A stretch of 40,273 nt of DNA from a virus: the IMG/VR virus record IMGVR_UViG_3300022752_000004, positions 1 to 40,273 of that record; one strand, given 5' to 3'. The notes beneath the pieces were generated by a model. It ran no database searches and was not told where the DNA came from. It saw nothing but the letters and a program-made list of their open reading frames with translations. Shown piece by piece: positions 20,047 through 29,399 of the stretch (positions within the stretch are counted from its first letter, which is position 1; each line of letters starts with the position of its first letter). Position numbers and translations under genes: made by a program.

Positions 20047-20961
20047 TTATCGGGTTAGATGGAGTCTGATTGGGAACTGATCAGAAAGTTTGAGTGCCTC
20101 TTCTTGTAGGCGTTGCTGGAATAGAGCAAAGACATACTTGCTCATAGCAGAACCAGCAGATGATGGAATCTTTGTATCGTTCAAATCTGCTTCAGCGCTG
20201 GATAGATTGATACGACCAGCATCAAGGAATGAGAGCAGACGGTATGAAGCGCCATAGACGATAACATCTTGGCAGGAATCTGGAAGTCCTGTGACATCCA
20301 CAAAGTCATCTGTGGTGTTATCCATCGTATCTGGAACCATTGTGTACCAGACCTTGATAGTTCTACCAGGCTGAATGTTCTCGTAGATATTGACAGTCTT
20401 CTGGGTATTGAATGTAGCCACGTTTGCTAGTGGGTCAAATCTCCAACGCTTGATAGGCAACCACTCAAGGCTTGGACCTGTTGTCTGCCACGACATATAG
20501 AGAACTTCACGAGCATCATCAGGTAAAGCGTAGGTAACCTGAGATGAATTGAATGTAAAAGTAGTTGACGATACTGCAAAGAGTTTTGGATACAGGCTTC
20601 GGATTGTGTCGTTGATAGCCTTTTGAATTGATACTCGTGGGAATGTCGGAGCTAGAGTTACTTGAGCGTATCTAGCGTGTGGCGATGGTGTCGTTCCTTG
20701 AAAACCGCGACCAATGGGATTGGTTGGAGCACCCATCACATTGAGCGTATTGGTTGTCTTATTGAAGGAATCAACCCAGATGAGTTCATTGTCAATCTCA
20801 ATCAGACCTTTAGCCAAGTTATCTGATGAGCCGACAAGAATCTCAAGACTTGTAGTCGTGAGGCCAGCGGGATTATTTACATAGGTAATGCGATCTTGGC
20901 GGAGTGAGTAACCTTGTAGGTTAGTCTTCACCTCGTCAATTAGTTGCTCCAGTGTTGGCAT
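20047..20961 (-). CDS. Head-tail connector/adaptor-like protein
   Basis: From ATG 20961 (GGAAGGAA upstream) the protein has 304 residues. It starts MPTLEQLIDEVKTNLQGY, with a middle region FPRVSIQKAINDTIRSLYPKLF and a C-terminal segment DVIVYGASYRLLSFLDAGR. The helix pattern resembles phage adaptor proteins that extend the portal ring. Its distance from the portal gene makes the assignment tentative. Confidence 0.55.
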   Translation of the reverse strand: MPTLEQLIDEVKTNLQGYSLRQDRITYVNNPAGLTTTSLEILVGSSDNLAKGLIEIDNELIWVDSFNKTTNTLNVMGAPTNPIGRGFQGTTPSPHARYAQVTLAPTFPRVSIQKAINDTIRSLYPKLFAVSSTTFTFNSSQVTYALPDDAREVLYMSWQTTGPSLEWLPIKRWRFDPLANVATFNTQKTVNIYENIQPGRTIKVWYTMVPDTMDNTTDDFVDVTGLPDSCQDVIVYGASYRLLSFLDAGRINLSSAEADLNDTKIPSSAGSAMSKYVFALFQQRLQEEALKLSDQFPIRLHLTR

Positions 20962-22021
20962 TGTTTCCTTCCGTGTACCAGCCGTCACCCCACAGGGTCA
21001 TTAGCCTGTTGAAGTATTTCTCGTATTGCTTCGCAATGACATCCACAGAGTAGAGCGATATTGCCCGCTCTCTGATTGCCTTACGATCTAGATTCTTGAC
21101 GTTTTGTGTAGCCAAGATAAACTCTTCTACGCTACGGCATCTAAAGCCTGTAACGCCTTCTACGACAGTTTCTGTAAATGCTCCCCAGTCTGTCGTAATG
21201 ACTGGAGTTCCGCAGGCTTGTGACTCAATGTTCACATTGCCAAAAGGTTCTAGGTATAACGTTGGGACAAATGTTGCTATTGCGTTACCCATAAGTTCAG
21301 CACGTTCTTCTGGTCCAACTGCTCCGACATATTCGCCATACTGTGGGATATGTGTACCAGGACCTGCCATAATCAGTTTCTTACCGATTACTTTGCAGAT
21401 ATGCGCTGCAATATCCACACCCTTGCGTGGAACCATTCGACCGATGTAAAGGTAATAGTCGCCTTTGCCTTCACCTAGCGGGAACATATCTGGATCTAAG
21501 TAACCAGGAATCACCGCATCAAAGAACATTCCATCTACTTGAGCGGCGTTCTTGAACTGTGCATAGATTGCGTGCATCCACGCGTAAGACTCAAAGACTT
21601 TGTAATCAGAAAAGATACCTGAGTATCCAACTCCGAACTCCACGCTGATGTGAGACTTGTACGCATCTGCGATTGGCTTATGACTTGCACCAGCAATCAA
21701 GCAGATAAAGTCTTGTGGTTCTAGTCTCTTTCGTAACGCCTTGATAGCATTGCCATTGAACTTCTGCCAGTGTGGAAGTTTGTAGTCAAACGGCGCTTCA
21801 ACATAGGGTTTGTTACCTACTGCCAAGCGACGCTGAGTCTCTGTGATGCAGGGGATTAGTTCATCTACATTGGCCTCGTTATCTTGACCAGCGTAGAGAT
21901 AGACTGTGTGTCCCAGTCCCTTCATCATATTACAGAACCTGCGTACCTTTTCAGTGTACGCACAGTTAGCAAAATCTTTAGTTGTGTTAGTATGTGGTAG
22001 GCTTACGACGTGGAATCTCAT
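20936..22021 (-). CDS. GT4-type glycosyltransferase
   Basis: This 361-residue protein has a GT-B fold: the C-terminal half reads YYLYIGRMVPRKGVDI, then EPFGNVNIESQACGTPVITT with the Glu-x7-Glu motif of family 4 enzymes. It transfers sugar from a nucleotide sugar. Located between the GT25-like enzyme and virion genes, it may decorate a virion protein such as the collagen-like fibre, or change host surface sugars. Confidence 0.85.
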   Translation of the reverse strand: MRFHVVSLPHTNTTKDFANCAYTEKVRRFCNMMKGLGHTVYLYAGQDNEANVDELIPCITETQRRLAVGNKPYVEAPFDYKLPHWQKFNGNAIKALRKRLEPQDFICLIAGASHKPIADAYKSHISVEFGVGYSGIFSDYKVFESYAWMHAIYAQFKNAAQVDGMFFDAVIPGYLDPDMFPLGEGKGDYYLYIGRMVPRKGVDIAAHICKVIGKKLIMAGPGTHIPQYGEYVGAVGPEERAELMGNAIATFVPTLYLEPFGNVNIESQACGTPVITTDWGAFTETVVEGVTGFRCRSVEEFILATQNVKNLDRKAIRERAISLYSVDVIAKQYEKYFNRLMTLWGDGWYTEGNNANTGATN

Positions 22022-22030
22022 ACCACAATT

Positions 22031-22602
22031 CTAGCGGAAACCTTTGAAATCCTGTGTGGAGTGTCCCCGCAAGTCGCTATATCCATCTGACTGAATCACG
22101 ATATTTGGATGGCAGACATAAGCATTGGTTTTGTCTGATACTAGGCGGTATGCCACATCTATCCAGAGATCAAAGTCCTTGGCTACTTGGATGAAGTACT
22201 CCACTTTGCTTGGCTTGATGCAATAGGCGTGGGTACCTGTGGTTTCTACCTGCCTTACCCAATAGTCATTGACTGGCTTTGTCTGGTTCTTGATAGCTCC
22301 AAGATAGAAGATGTCCCAGTCTTGCGGCAGTTTAGCCATATGGGTATCTAACTTAGTGCTAAATTCATCATCAAATATCGCATCATCTTCGCAGATAAGA
22401 ACCATCTCATCTGGCTTGATGGATTCCAAGACCTGAATGTGGCTTAGTCTTCCTGCCACGATTGGGTCAATACCTTCGGCCTTACCATCGATTGCCTTGT
22501 GAACTTCATACTCAAAGCCAATTCTCTTGGCTTCAGCATCAAACTGTTCTAAGCGGTCTTTCCTGCGTTCAAGATTGATGACAATGATTCTGTCAAAATA
22601 CT

Positions 22603-22606
<4 letters not shown>
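22031..22606 (-). CDS. GT25-family glycosyltransferase
   Basis: This 191-residue protein starts [16 protein letters not shown], has [23 protein letters not shown] with the acidic nucleotide-sugar site and a DWDIFYLGA stretch, as in GT25 enzymes (LOS galactosyltransferases and collagen galactosyltransferases). Its GTG start overlaps the stop of the collagen-like gene, so the two are translationally linked. That pairing suggests the collagen-like protein is its acceptor. Confidence 0.85.
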
Positions 22607-23762
<1,156 letters not shown>

Positions 23763-23766
<4 letters not shown>

Positions 23767-24116
23767 GTAGTCACCGCTCCTGTCACGACAAACTTACCTT
23801 CAAGAATGCGGGTCACTGTCCCGCCTGAGTTTAGAACTAAATCATATGAATAACGGCTTGCTGAAATATCTGCTGTAACGGATGCTGGAATGGTTACTGT
23901 AATTCTTCCATTGAGAGCATCAAAGACCATACGACCATTGGCAGTAGAGGCAACGACTGTAGTTGTAGATGCGCCAACGAATGGGCGTACAGTCATCGTT
24001 CCTGTATACCCTGTTAGATTCCAGGGTGTAGCAGTTCCAGCGATGTTGTTCTGAACTTGGAACTGAAAATTGAATGTGGTTGCTTGGTCGCAGATAAGAT
24101 TATATTTCGCGCTCAA
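23763..24116 (-). CDS. Beta-rich virion protein upstream of collagen-like fibre
   Basis: TTG 24116 overlaps the previous stop. This 117-residue protein ([20 protein letters not shown] ... [13 protein letters not shown] ... GKFVVTGAV) resembles BppU-N-terminal-like beta domains common in tail/baseplate proteins. It may be the base that carries the collagen fibre. Confidence 0.65.
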
Positions 24117-24403
24117 GATGAGATCTTTCTGAGAGCAGCCGCTGCAGCCAAGCCAGAAGTGCCAGCGAGCAAGTTACATACGCCGCTAAAATCGAGGTGA
24201 AGATCAGCAGAACCCGAACGCCCCGCGATGTCATTGAGTACTCCTACTGTGTCTGTATGGTTGCTAGTAACGCCTCTAGCAGCAGCCCACTGACGAGCAG
24301 CGAGAGCTTGGTCAACCATTTCTGGATTGAGACGATAAGTGCCACCATTAGCAAGGCGGTTCAGTTCTTGATTGAGCGTTGTTCCATCTACACCTAGTGC
24401 CAC
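24113..24403 (-). CDS. 96-residue virion-associated protein
   Basis: GTG 24403 has AAGGAGAG upstream. A helical Ala-rich protein (LNQELNRLANGGTYRLNPEMVDQALAARQWAAARG). Unrecognised. Its place after the block of tiny basic proteins and before fibre genes suggests a structural role. Confidence 0.65.
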   Translation of the reverse strand: MALGVDGTTLNQELNRLANGGTYRLNPEMVDQALAARQWAAARGVTSNHTDTVGVLNDIAGRSGSADLHLDFSGVCNLLAGTSGLAAAAALRKISS

Positions 24404-24413
24404 TTATCTCTCC

Positions 24414-24572
24414 TTACTTCTTTTTCTTTGCTACTGCTGCGTTATCTACCAAGTTTGGATATGGACGACCAGCAGCCTTAGCACGCTTCTTAGCGGCAGT
24501 TTTCTGCGCTGGTGTCAGTTTCTTTGATGTTTTCTTAGGGGACTTTTTGTCCCAAAATGCCACCTTTTTCAC
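24414..24572 (-). CDS. 52-residue Lys/Ala-rich basic protein
   Basis: GTG 24572 overlaps the upstream TGA. The sequence (VKKVAFWDKKSPKKTSKKLT ... RPYPNLVDNAA) is strongly basic with an AAKKRAKAAGRPYPN segment seen in many phage basic proteins. It may bind packaged DNA or coat the capsid interior. Confidence 0.7.
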   Translation of the reverse strand: MKKVAFWDKKSPKKTSKKLTPAQKTAAKKRAKAAGRPYPNLVDNAAVAKKKK

Positions 24573-24850
24573 CACTTCACCTTGTCTGCCCAGTACGCTG
24601 CAGACATCTTGCCTTTGGCAATGTTCTTTGCGTGACGGGCTTTGAATGATGCTTGGCGCTTTGTAGGCTTCTTATCGCCTGTTACGCCTTGCTGACCGAA
24701 TCTGATTGTCTTGACTTGACTTCCTTCTTTGGCAACGACGACGTGACTCTTAGTTGGGTGAGAAGGCGTACGCTTGGGTTTGTTGAAGCCCGCAACGCCA
24801 GCACGTGCAAGACGCGGATCACGCTTTATCTTTCTTTCCATACTCTCCAT
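24569..24850 (-). CDS. Conserved 93-residue basic phage protein
   Basis: The sequence RDPRLARAGVAGFNKPKRTPSHP, then SHVVVAKEGSQVKTIRFGQQGV and SFKARHAKNIAKGKMSAAYWADKVKW, is a well-conserved phage family with no certain function. ATG 24841 is an alternative start. It overlaps the 47-residue gene by 32 bases in another frame. Confidence 0.8.
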   Translation of the reverse strand: MESMERKIKRDPRLARAGVAGFNKPKRTPSHPTKSHVVVAKEGSQVKTIRFGQQGVTGDKKPTKRQASFKARHAKNIAKGKMSAAYWADKVKW

Positions 24851-24962
24851 ACTTTCCGAGCACTGCTCTTACTGTGCCGTTCTTGTTGAGTCTGACAACC
24901 ATTCCGTCTTTGATAATAACAGAGTTGAACTTCTCGCGTCGGCGGTATTGACCCGACGACAT
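24819..24962 (-). CDS. 47-residue basic protein
   Basis: ATG 24962 overlaps the preceding TAA (TAATG). It reads MSSGQYRRREKFNSVIIKDG, then VRLNKNGTVRAVLGKYG. A small beta-type protein with a basic surface. Coding is supported by the coupled start and by sensible composition. Confidence 0.65.
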   Translation of the reverse strand: MSSGQYRRREKFNSVIIKDGMVVRLNKNGTVRAVLGKYGEYGKKDKA

Positions 24963-25123
24963 TACTTCTTCTTTTTCTTAGCCTTGCCAGCCTCTGATAG
25001 AGCAATAGCAATGGCTTGTTTGCGGGACTTGACTACTGGTCCCTTCTTGCCTGAGTGAAGAGTTCCACCCTTGAACTCACGCATAACCTTTTCAACCTTC
25101 TTAGCGGCGGCTTTTTTTTTCAT
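24962..25123 (-). CDS. DUF6496-like basic protein
   Basis: This 53-residue protein reads KVMREFKGGTLHSGKKG, then VVKSRKQAIAIALSEAGKAKKKKK, the signature of the small DUF6496-type proteins found in phages and bacteria. Function unknown. TAATG overlaps on both sides. Confidence 0.75.
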   Translation of the reverse strand: MKKKAAAKKVEKVMREFKGGTLHSGKKGPVVKSRKQAIAIALSEAGKAKKKKK

Positions 25124-25335
25124 TTCTTCTTGATGACTTTCTTTACCGCTACGGCTGGCTTCTTTGCAGGAGCCTTTTTCATACCGTACTCAACTCGTCC
25201 TGCAGCATATTTCTTCTTAAGAGCTGCAATATCTTTTTTAAGATTCTTCTTATCTTGTGGAGTTTCTACTGTATCAATAAGCCAAGATAGGCTGTTCTCA
25301 TAGTCCAACTTGGACATTCTACGTACGTTGGCCAT
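25120..25335 (-). CDS. 71-residue basic protein
   Basis: N-terminal MANVRRMSKLDYENSLSWLI, a helical middle (DKKNLKKDIAALKKKYAAG) and a KKAPAKKPAVAVKKVIKKK tail like histone-type or DNA-compacting tails. Coupled to both neighbours. Function unknown. Confidence 0.75.
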   Translation of the reverse strand: MANVRRMSKLDYENSLSWLIDTVETPQDKKNLKKDIAALKKKYAAGRVEYGMKKAPAKKPAVAVKKVIKKK

Positions 25336-25589
25336 TACTTAGATCCCATCTTCTTCTTCATTCCTGATACTTTCTTCAAGCGTGGGTTTGCCTTGACTGC
25401 CTTCTTGCTGGCTTTGCGAGCACCAGCCGCAAGGATTGCACCAGCGCGTTCCATCCCAACACCCTGCTTTGCGGCAATTTTCTTTTGAACCGCTTTGAAT
25501 CCTGGATGTTTTCCCTTAGCGCTGCCGTATTCTTTCTTACGTTCTTTAGCGCCTTCCATTGCTTCGTGCTTGGCAGAATGTTTTTTCAT
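25335..25589 (-). CDS. 84-residue basic protein
   Basis: It starts MKKHSAKHEAMEGAKERKKE, has KHPGFKAVQKKIAAKQGV and AGAILAAGARKASKKAVKANP, as in small phage proteins of unknown function. Highly basic. May bind nucleic acid or sit inside the capsid. Confidence 0.75.
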   Translation of the reverse strand: MKKHSAKHEAMEGAKERKKEYGSAKGKHPGFKAVQKKIAAKQGVGMERAGAILAAGARKASKKAVKANPRLKKVSGMKKKMGSK

Positions 25590-25753
25590 TACTTCTGCCC
25601 CTTCACATAGGCTCCGTTAGCACCACGTTGCAAGTCTTCGTATGACATAAATGGCTTGTCGTTTACTCCTGCTGGATACTCTGTATACCAACCTGGATGT
25701 AATTTAGGATCATACTTATTGTTCTGTAAATTTGGGTCTTGTTCTTTTGGCAT
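25589..25753 (-). CDS. 54-residue hypothetical protein
   Basis: ATG 25753 and the TAATG overlap with the next gene define this frame. The sequence (NNKYDPKLHPGWYTEYPAGV, SYEDLQRGANGAYV) is neutral, unlike its basic neighbours. Unknown function. Confidence 0.7.
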   Translation of the reverse strand: MPKEQDPNLQNNKYDPKLHPGWYTEYPAGVNDKPFMSYEDLQRGANGAYVKGQK

Positions 25754-25755
25754 TG

Positions 25756-26046
25756 TTACTCCTTGAAGGTAAGTGTGTTTCCATCGAATGCTTTGCCAGA
25801 TTCGTTGGAAAGTCTGAGCGCTGCATCTATATCTTTTTGCTTGGTAGATATTGGCTCCACTCCCTGCTTCACAGCCGAGTAGTAGGAATCCAATTCTTTG
25901 TTGTCTTTCTTTTCTCTGTCTTTATCCCAGCCTTGCCGAGTAGGGAAGCACCCTGCAAATGCAAAGTTTGCTGCTTGCAGACAGTCAGAGTATGAGTCGT
26001 GGTCTTGGGTCTTGCACCCAGATCGACAGTTGGGATTCTTAGTCAT
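25756..26046 (-). CDS. Cys-containing 96-residue protein
   Basis: It starts MTKNPNCRSGCKTQDHDSYSD, then CLQAANFAFAGCF: four Cys in the first 33 residues could form a metal site or disulfides. Highly hydrophilic C-terminal half. This pattern occurs in small phage proteins near the capsid gene. Unknown function. Confidence 0.7.
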   Translation of the reverse strand: MTKNPNCRSGCKTQDHDSYSDCLQAANFAFAGCFPTRQGWDKDREKKDNKELDSYYSAVKQGVEPISTKQKDIDAALRLSNESGKAFDGNTLTFKE

Positions 26047-26048
26047 AG

Positions 26049-26375
26049 TTATGCGATTGGCTCCAAGTAGTCAGAATATCCTGCATCAATCAGAATCTGT
26101 GCTTCTGCTTGGGTAAGAATATATTCGTGTCCACCCATATAGTAGGCATCTGCATCTTCTAAATCATTTTGATATGGAGTCTGAACTTCAGTCACAGTAG
26201 TTCCATTGACAATCAAAGTGTAGGCACGTGGTACATCAGTGATGAATGGATTGATAGGACCAGTCAATGTTCCACCAGTAATTCTTCTGGCAGCAAGACG
26301 TGAGTACTTATCATAGGTTCCATACTGAGCGCCCCAGGTTTCCCAGCGCCAAGGAGTTGTGAGTCTGTAGTTCAT
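26049..26375 (-). CDS. 108-residue protein downstream of capsid
   Basis: ATG 26375 is chosen for GAAAGGAAG directly upstream; a longer frame from 26417 runs into a hairpin. It reads TTPWRWETWGAQYGTYDKYSRL and later GGHEYILTQAEAQILIDAGY. Possibly a head-completion or decoration protein, by position only. Confidence 0.65.
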   Translation of the reverse strand: MNYRLTTPWRWETWGAQYGTYDKYSRLAARRITGGTLTGPINPFITDVPRAYTLIVNGTTVTEVQTPYQNDLEDADAYYMGGHEYILTQAEAQILIDAGYSDYLEPIA

Positions 26376-26400
26376 TACTTCCTTTCGTAGCGAACTTACC

Positions 26401-26430
26401 GTTAGGCAGAGTTTCAAGGCTCTGCCTAAC
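26401..26430 (-). other. Strong hairpin after the capsid gene
   Basis: GTTAGGCAGAG (26401-26411) and CTCTGCCTAAC (26420-26430) form a perfect 11-bp stem with an 8-base loop, just beyond the capsid stop. There is no T tract, so it may protect the 3' end of the capsid mRNA or partly stop transcription, keeping capsid levels high over downstream genes. Confidence 0.7.
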
Positions 26431-26440
26431 AGTCAATCAA

Positions 26441-27376
26441 CTATGAGATTGAAGATGCTGTCTCAATGCGGTATAGAGCCGCTTCACGGAGACGAGCAAA
26501 GCCACCGAAGTAGTACCAACCGATGGTGCGGAAACGACGGAGTGCGTCGATTTCTGGACCAATGACGGTTGAAATATCGGCTGCTTGCGCTTCAGCAAGC
26601 GCTTCACGTCCAGCAACAACTGCCTTGTAGAGAGTTACTGCAGGAGATGCACCGTTAGATGCTGAGAGAACACGTGGTGTCTCTACAACGTAAGCACCTT
26701 CGATAACGCCGACGGAGCCAGCGACGAATGGTGTACGGTCAACGTACTTGGTGAGTTCCTGGAATCCACCAGTTCCCGCTTCAGCGCGGAGATCCGCAGA
26801 CTGACGTGGGTGGACGTATGCAGCATAAAGTTCGCCGATACGAGGAACAGCCTTGTTTGTGCGGAGTTGTGTGACAGCCTCACGGATGTCTGCAACTGCG
26901 AGTGTGCCAGAGGCGGTTACGCCTGATGCACCTGTTGCTGTACCACCGTAGATTACGTTGGTTCCGCCAGTGAGAACGTTTGCTACAACTACGTCGATAG
27001 AATCGGCAGCGTTGTAAGCGATAACGTCTGCAAGAGCAGCGTCAACGTCGTTGAACGATGTGAGGTTCAACTTCTTGGTGGTTGTTACTGCGTTACCGTA
27101 TTCATTGAGGGTAACAGTAACTTGAGATGGGTTACCAAATGCAACTGAGGAAACGTCTGAGGATTCTGTCAAAGTACCAGTCTGTGTTTGTAGATCTGAG
27201 TAGATGGAGAATACAACTGACGAACCTGGCATAGCCTGTTGCACTGGCTTTACGTCTGCCAACGCACGCATCACAGGGATGGAGCGAAGGGCCATACGTA
27301 CATACTGGTCATATGCTGTTTTTACGAGCGACGTAATGTCGGAGGTCGTAGTCAGCGTACCTGTAGGTAATGCCAC
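26441..27376 (-). CDS. Major capsid protein, N4-gp56-like
   Basis: This 311-residue protein starts at GTG 27376 (GAAAGG upstream). It reads MALPTGTLTTTSDITSLVKT, PGSSVVFSIYSDLQTQTGTLTESSDV, QVTVTLNEYGNAVTTTKKL and YVHPRQSADLRAEAG, the layout of the N4-gp56 type HK97-fold capsid family. It follows the scaffold gene. Its own hairpin follows. Confidence 0.82.
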   Translation of the reverse strand: MALPTGTLTTTSDITSLVKTAYDQYVRMALRSIPVMRALADVKPVQQAMPGSSVVFSIYSDLQTQTGTLTESSDVSSVAFGNPSQVTVTLNEYGNAVTTTKKLNLTSFNDVDAALADVIAYNAADSIDVVVANVLTGGTNVIYGGTATGASGVTASGTLAVADIREAVTQLRTNKAVPRIGELYAAYVHPRQSADLRAEAGTGGFQELTKYVDRTPFVAGSVGVIEGAYVVETPRVLSASNGASPAVTLYKAVVAGREALAEAQAADISTVIGPEIDALRRFRTIGWYYFGGFARLREAALYRIETASSIS

Positions 27377-27403
27377 TTTAGTGCCTTTCGGATAGGTTCG
27401 GAA

Positions 27404-27868
27404 TTAGAGTCCAGACGACCTAATGATTTCATCCAGTTCTTCCTTGCTGTTGGCATTCATCAAGCGACGGTGAATATCTGCTTGGAACTCAGGAGTTGCT
27501 CCTGTTTCCACAGCATTAGTCATACGCTGATAAGCCTTGGCTTGGGCTGGGTCTACATTCGGTGTTGCCTGGGTTTCGGCTTGTTGGTATCCGAATACAT
27601 CGGAATAATCCTCAAGCCATTTAGATACAGACTCTTCAGTTGGGTCTATATCCTGTGGGATAAATGAAGCAATCTTCGTGTTTACCCCGCGACTAGATAG
27701 AGCGTCCTTAATTGCTCGGTCACGGTTTGCTTTCGCAAGGTTTTCATACTGAGCTTTTAATTCAGCAAGTTCCTTGTCTTTTTGCTTTGTTGCTTTACGC
27801 AACTGTTTGACCAGATCTCCACCATCATTGGTGTCTAGGTCGTCATCTTCGTAGTCGTAGTTGGACAT
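27404..27868 (-). CDS. Capsid scaffold protein
   Basis: ATG 27868 has GAAGGA upstream; 154 residues. An acidic N-terminus (NYDYEDDDLDTNDGGD), a long coiled-coil (VKQLRKATKQKDKELAELKAQYENL) and a basic/helical C-terminus (HRRLMNANSKEELDEIIRS) are typical of phage scaffolds, and it lies just before the capsid gene. It would be lost from the mature head. Confidence 0.8.
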   Translation of the reverse strand: MSNYDYEDDDLDTNDGGDLVKQLRKATKQKDKELAELKAQYENLAKANRDRAIKDALSSRGVNTKIASFIPQDIDPTEESVSKWLEDYSDVFGYQQAETQATPNVDPAQAKAYQRMTNAVETGATPEFQADIHRRLMNANSKEELDEIIRSSGL

Positions 27869-27904
27869 AGGTCCTTCTCCCTTATTAGTTGGTTTCGCAG
27901 GCCT

Positions 27905-27982
27905 CATATAGAACTGGGGATTTTCTATATGGCTCCTACTGCTGGTTTTGATATCTCTCTAACGGACCAGTTGTCCCGTTAG
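27905..27982 (-). promoter_or_regulatory. Two hairpins ahead of the scaffold gene
   Basis: CATATAGAA-9 nt-TTCTATATG (27905-27931) and CTAACGG-10 nt-CCGTTAG (27959-27982) are perfect inverted repeats in the longest gap of the late operon. They may mark an extra promoter or RNA processing site giving higher scaffold and capsid expression. Confidence 0.5.
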
Positions 27983-27987
27983 CAGGT

Positions 27988-29397
27988 CTAGAATTGGCCT
28001 GCTCGTTCGCGGCCTAGTGCGCCACCAGAAACTCCTGCAGAGCCACCAAATTGGGCTTGCTCTAGTTCAGATAGTTTGCGGCGCTTTGCTGCTGCTTCAG
28101 CAGCTCCTGGGGTTCCAAATACTTCTGCTTCTGCAGCGGTTTGAGTAAATGGACCCATACCTTGTTTAGCGTAAATGTCACCAAGTGTTGTTGCTCGTGG
28201 TAGATAACCAGCGATTGTCTGGAATCCCTGACGTGCTGATTCTCCAGTAACACCATATCGCTGTAATTCTTCTGCTCTACTAAGACCAGTAGCAAGACCA
28301 GCCTGAGTAGCGGCTCCGCCAATTTCAGCAGCAGTTACTTTACGCTTAATGTTTTCAATAGCCTTTGATGGATCTAAAGCATAGGCAAGAATATCGCCAT
28401 CGCTAATCTCTGGATAGAATGAACGTAAAGTCTGCGATACTTCTGGAGCAGCATTGATAACTCTGTTATACGCTGTCTGGATTCTGTCTTCTAATTCAGT
28501 TGCTGATACATCGCCAGCAATAAACTTTTCGAATCCTTCTTGACGACCTAAATCTCCACGCTTGTAATAAGACTCTGGAAGTCCATAGCGTTTCATAACA
28601 TCTTGGTATTGATCCTCAAGAGTAATATACTCAGCTTCAGATAAAGCGCGAAGACCAGCCTTGATACGTTGCTCATTAGCGGCAAAGCGTTTTTTGTAAG
28701 AATCAGTTTCACGTAAGCGAAGAGTAAATTCAGATGGTGATATACCTGTTTCTATAAGGCCTTTCAATGGCTCAACTAAAGAACCTAATCCATAATTAGC
28801 AAATTGTTGATAAAGCAAATCATAGGCAGATTTACGTTCTGTATAACCAGCCGATCCAGGTCCATACTTTATTGTTACACTAGATGGACTACTTACTACA
28901 GTTGAGCCACTTGTAGATACAGTTCCTGAACCTGGAACCCCTCCGAAAAAACCTGACACACCGCCAGCACTTGCAGGTTGCCCATAGGAAACATTCATAC
29001 CAGAACTGATTCCCATATTTCTTGCTTGTTCTGCAGTTATGGTTGGATCAATAGCAACTCCACCACGAGCAGAACCACCTTCTCCTTGACGAAGAATAAT
29101 CTCGCCAGACTTAGGATCGATAGCATAACCAGTAGTTCTCTGAGCAGCAATATCGTTAGGGCTAGTATCCTTTAGTTTTCTTGCAGTTCCATCTGGATTA
29201 TATCCAACAAGAGCACCACGAACATTTTCTGGCAAAGCATCAAATGAACCAGTAATAATCCAAGGAATAACCGTTTCGCCTTTTGCGCCAACAGCACCAC
29301 TCGTCATAGTAGTAGTTGCTTTGGTTGGGTCAAACTCAACTCCAGGACCACGATTTACTGGTCCACCCATACGTAAAGGATCTTGTTCGTCAGCCAT
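27988..29397 (-). CDS. Probable internal virion protein (469 aa)
   Basis: N-terminal 180 residues are Gly/Ser/Thr-rich and low complexity; the rest is helical (EPLKGLIETGISPSEFTLRL, YKKRFAANEQRIKAGLRAL). It lies between scaffold and a 580-residue protein with similar helical repeats. These features fit an ejection or internal head protein; no enzyme motif is seen. Confidence 0.65.
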   Translation of the reverse strand: MADEQDPLRMGGPVNRGPGVEFDPTKATTTMTSGAVGAKGETVIPWIITGSFDALPENVRGALVGYNPDGTARKLKDTSPNDIAAQRTTGYAIDPKSGEIILRQGEGGSARGGVAIDPTITAEQARNMGISSGMNVSYGQPASAGGVSGFFGGVPGSGTVSTSGSTVVSSPSSVTIKYGPGSAGYTERKSAYDLLYQQFANYGLGSLVEPLKGLIETGISPSEFTLRLRETDSYKKRFAANEQRIKAGLRALSEAEYITLEDQYQDVMKRYGLPESYYKRGDLGRQEGFEKFIAGDVSATELEDRIQTAYNRVINAAPEVSQTLRSFYPEISDGDILAYALDPSKAIENIKRKVTAAEIGGAATQAGLATGLSRAEELQRYGVTGESARQGFQTIAGYLPRATTLGDIYAKQGMGPFTQTAAEAEVFGTPGAAEAAAKRRKLSELEQAQFGGSAGVSGGALGRERAGQF

Positions 29398-29399
29398 TA

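Noticed and set aside
19316-20080. 254-codon plus-strand frame
   Set aside because: It is antisense to the fibre protein at 19222-20037, which has recognised fibre segments and a good ribosome site.
24826-25011. 61-codon minus-strand frame
   Set aside because: It overlaps the coupled 47-, 53- and 93-residue genes in another frame and has an Arg/Gln-rich composition typical of a shadow.
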